A DNA stretch of 54,907 nt from Rachicladosporium sp. CCFEE 5018 (lineage: Eukaryota > Ascomycota > Dothideomycetes > Cladosporiales > Cladosporiaceae): assembly GCA_002077045.2 (NCBI GenBank), contig KZ111147.1, positions 204,131 through 259,037 of the forward strand. Reading direction: 5' to 3'. A program made the translations under genes and the position numbers. Shown one piece after another: positions 54,178 through 54,907 of the stretch (the stretch's first letter is position 1; every line of letters starts with the position of its first letter). The notes under the pieces were generated by a model. The model was not told the origin of the DNA and made no database searches. It was given only the letters and a program-made list of their open reading frames with translations.

Positions 54178-54907
54178 ATGACCACCACCACCGAGGCCTA
54201 CGTAGCCCGGCCTTCCACCGGCGTCAAACTCGAGAAAGTCACCTATGCCGATCTTGGCCCTCGTATGCTGCTCGTTGACATCGTGGCTGCTAGTATATGC
54301 CATACAGACGTCAAGGTACCCGGTAAACACATGCTCTATACACATTCACTCGGCTAATACGAGTACCGCAGGCAGCAGAAGGAACGTTCCACATCAAGCC
54401 TCCTCTGATCTTAGGACATGAAGGCGCCGGCTATGTCAAGTCCGTTGGCTCGAACGTAACGTACGTCAAACCCGGTGATGCAATTGTGCTGTCCTTTGCG
54501 CATTGTGGGGAGTGTAAATTCTGTCTGAGTGGGCGGCAGCCGTACTGTCCTCACCTGCCAACATGGAACTTTTCTGGACGGGCGATCGGACGAGAGGAGG
54601 ACGATGGGGTGGTAGTAAAGGACCCAAAGGGGGAGGCGATCAATGGGCTTTTCTTCGGACAGAGCTCGATGAGCAGAGTAGCATTGGTGCACGAGAGTAG
54701 TTGTGTCAAGGTTGATGTGAAGAGCAGGCAGGAGCTAGAGGTTTGCGCTAGTCTAGGTGTGCGTCCCTCTTTTTCTCCTAATTATCGATCGCTTCGCTGA
54801 ATCGTTCCTGCCATCACCTCCACTGACGTGTCAACACAGTGCGGCATCCAAACCGGCGCAGGCAGTATCTGGAATGTCGCCCGCTCGCCCGTAGGCTCCT
54901 CCATCGT
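54178..54907 (+). CDS. Zinc-dependent alcohol dehydrogenase, aryl/benzyl-alcohol type (partial)
   Basis: Exons 54178-54315, 54372-54758 and 54840 onward; the gene runs off the window. It begins MTTTTEAYVARPSTG. The catalytic-zinc ligands are Cys in ICHTD and His in GHEGAG. The structural zinc site is the four-Cys lobe CGECKFCLSGRQPYC. The third exon begins CGIQTGAGSIWNVA, carrying the next zinc-ligand Cys (CGIQTG). The NAD-binding fold is beyond the end. SICHTDVK and CGIQTGAGSIWNVA resemble bacterial and fungal aryl-alcohol dehydrogenases, which interconvert aromatic alcohols and aldehydes. The donor at 54759 (GTGCGT) was chosen because it keeps this frame. Confidence 0.85.

Noticed and set aside
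1..54907. CRISPR arrays, provirus or intact transposon
   Set aside because: No spaced short repeats, no transposase or reverse-transcriptase motifs, and no long terminal or inverted repeats around the duplicated blocks.

Overview
The window is nuclear DNA of a filamentous ascomycete (Pezizomycotina; a Dothideomycete would fit, but order and species cannot be fixed from the sequence). The evidence is short GT..AG introns of 43-97 bp, compact genes on both strands, and a fungal gene set: Ste12, striatin, Erf4, peroxygenase, copper amine oxidase. There are three runs of exactly 100 N (10993-11092, 28833-28932, 43788-43887), so this is a scaffold of four contigs: A (1-10992), B (11093-28832), C (28933-43787) and D (43888-54907).

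Layout. Contig A holds the 3' tip of a glycine-rich GRDP-like gene, a secreted heme-thiolate peroxygenase (-), an Erf4-domain gene (-), a secreted four-module Cys-rich protein (+), BMT2 (-) and a copper amine oxidase (+) with a premature stop. Contig B starts inside a nitrilase and carries an unknown coiled-coil gene, RFC3, ARPC3 and the full GRDP-like gene. It then repeats the whole peroxygenase-to-amine-oxidase block with a few percent divergence. Contig C starts with 445 bp of amine oxidase and continues to an intradiol dioxygenase, an array of small membrane-protein ORFs, a full ABCB transporter, an unknown gene and an alpha/beta hydrolase. Contig D repeats the last 1.27 kb of C, then carries striatin, a 3.5 kb gene-poor stretch, Ste12 and a partial zinc alcohol dehydrogenase.

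The main structural result is that the apparent 18.9 kb tandem duplication is probably not tandem. Contigs A and B stop at the same homologous base. The first 445 bases of C match the end of A at all five sites where A and B differ. The simplest reading is that A and C are one haplotype (or homeolog) and B is the other, inserted between them. The C/D junction shows the same behaviour. The organism would then be a heterozygous diploid, dikaryon or hybrid. The two versions carry different lesions: A has a nonsense codon in the amine oxidase, and B has a 1.1 kb deletion that removes the start and signal peptide of the Cys-rich protein.

The most interesting biology is (i) the secreted protein with four CPxC modules, (ii) a minus-strand array of small putative membrane proteins at 31.9-35.3 kb, two of which share a juxtamembrane WCY/DKL motif, and (iii) striatin and Ste12 as near neighbours. 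The catabolic genes (nitrilase, amine oxidase, intradiol dioxygenase, peroxygenase, alcohol dehydrogenase) suggest use of nitrogenous and aromatic compounds, but they do not form an obvious co-directional cluster.
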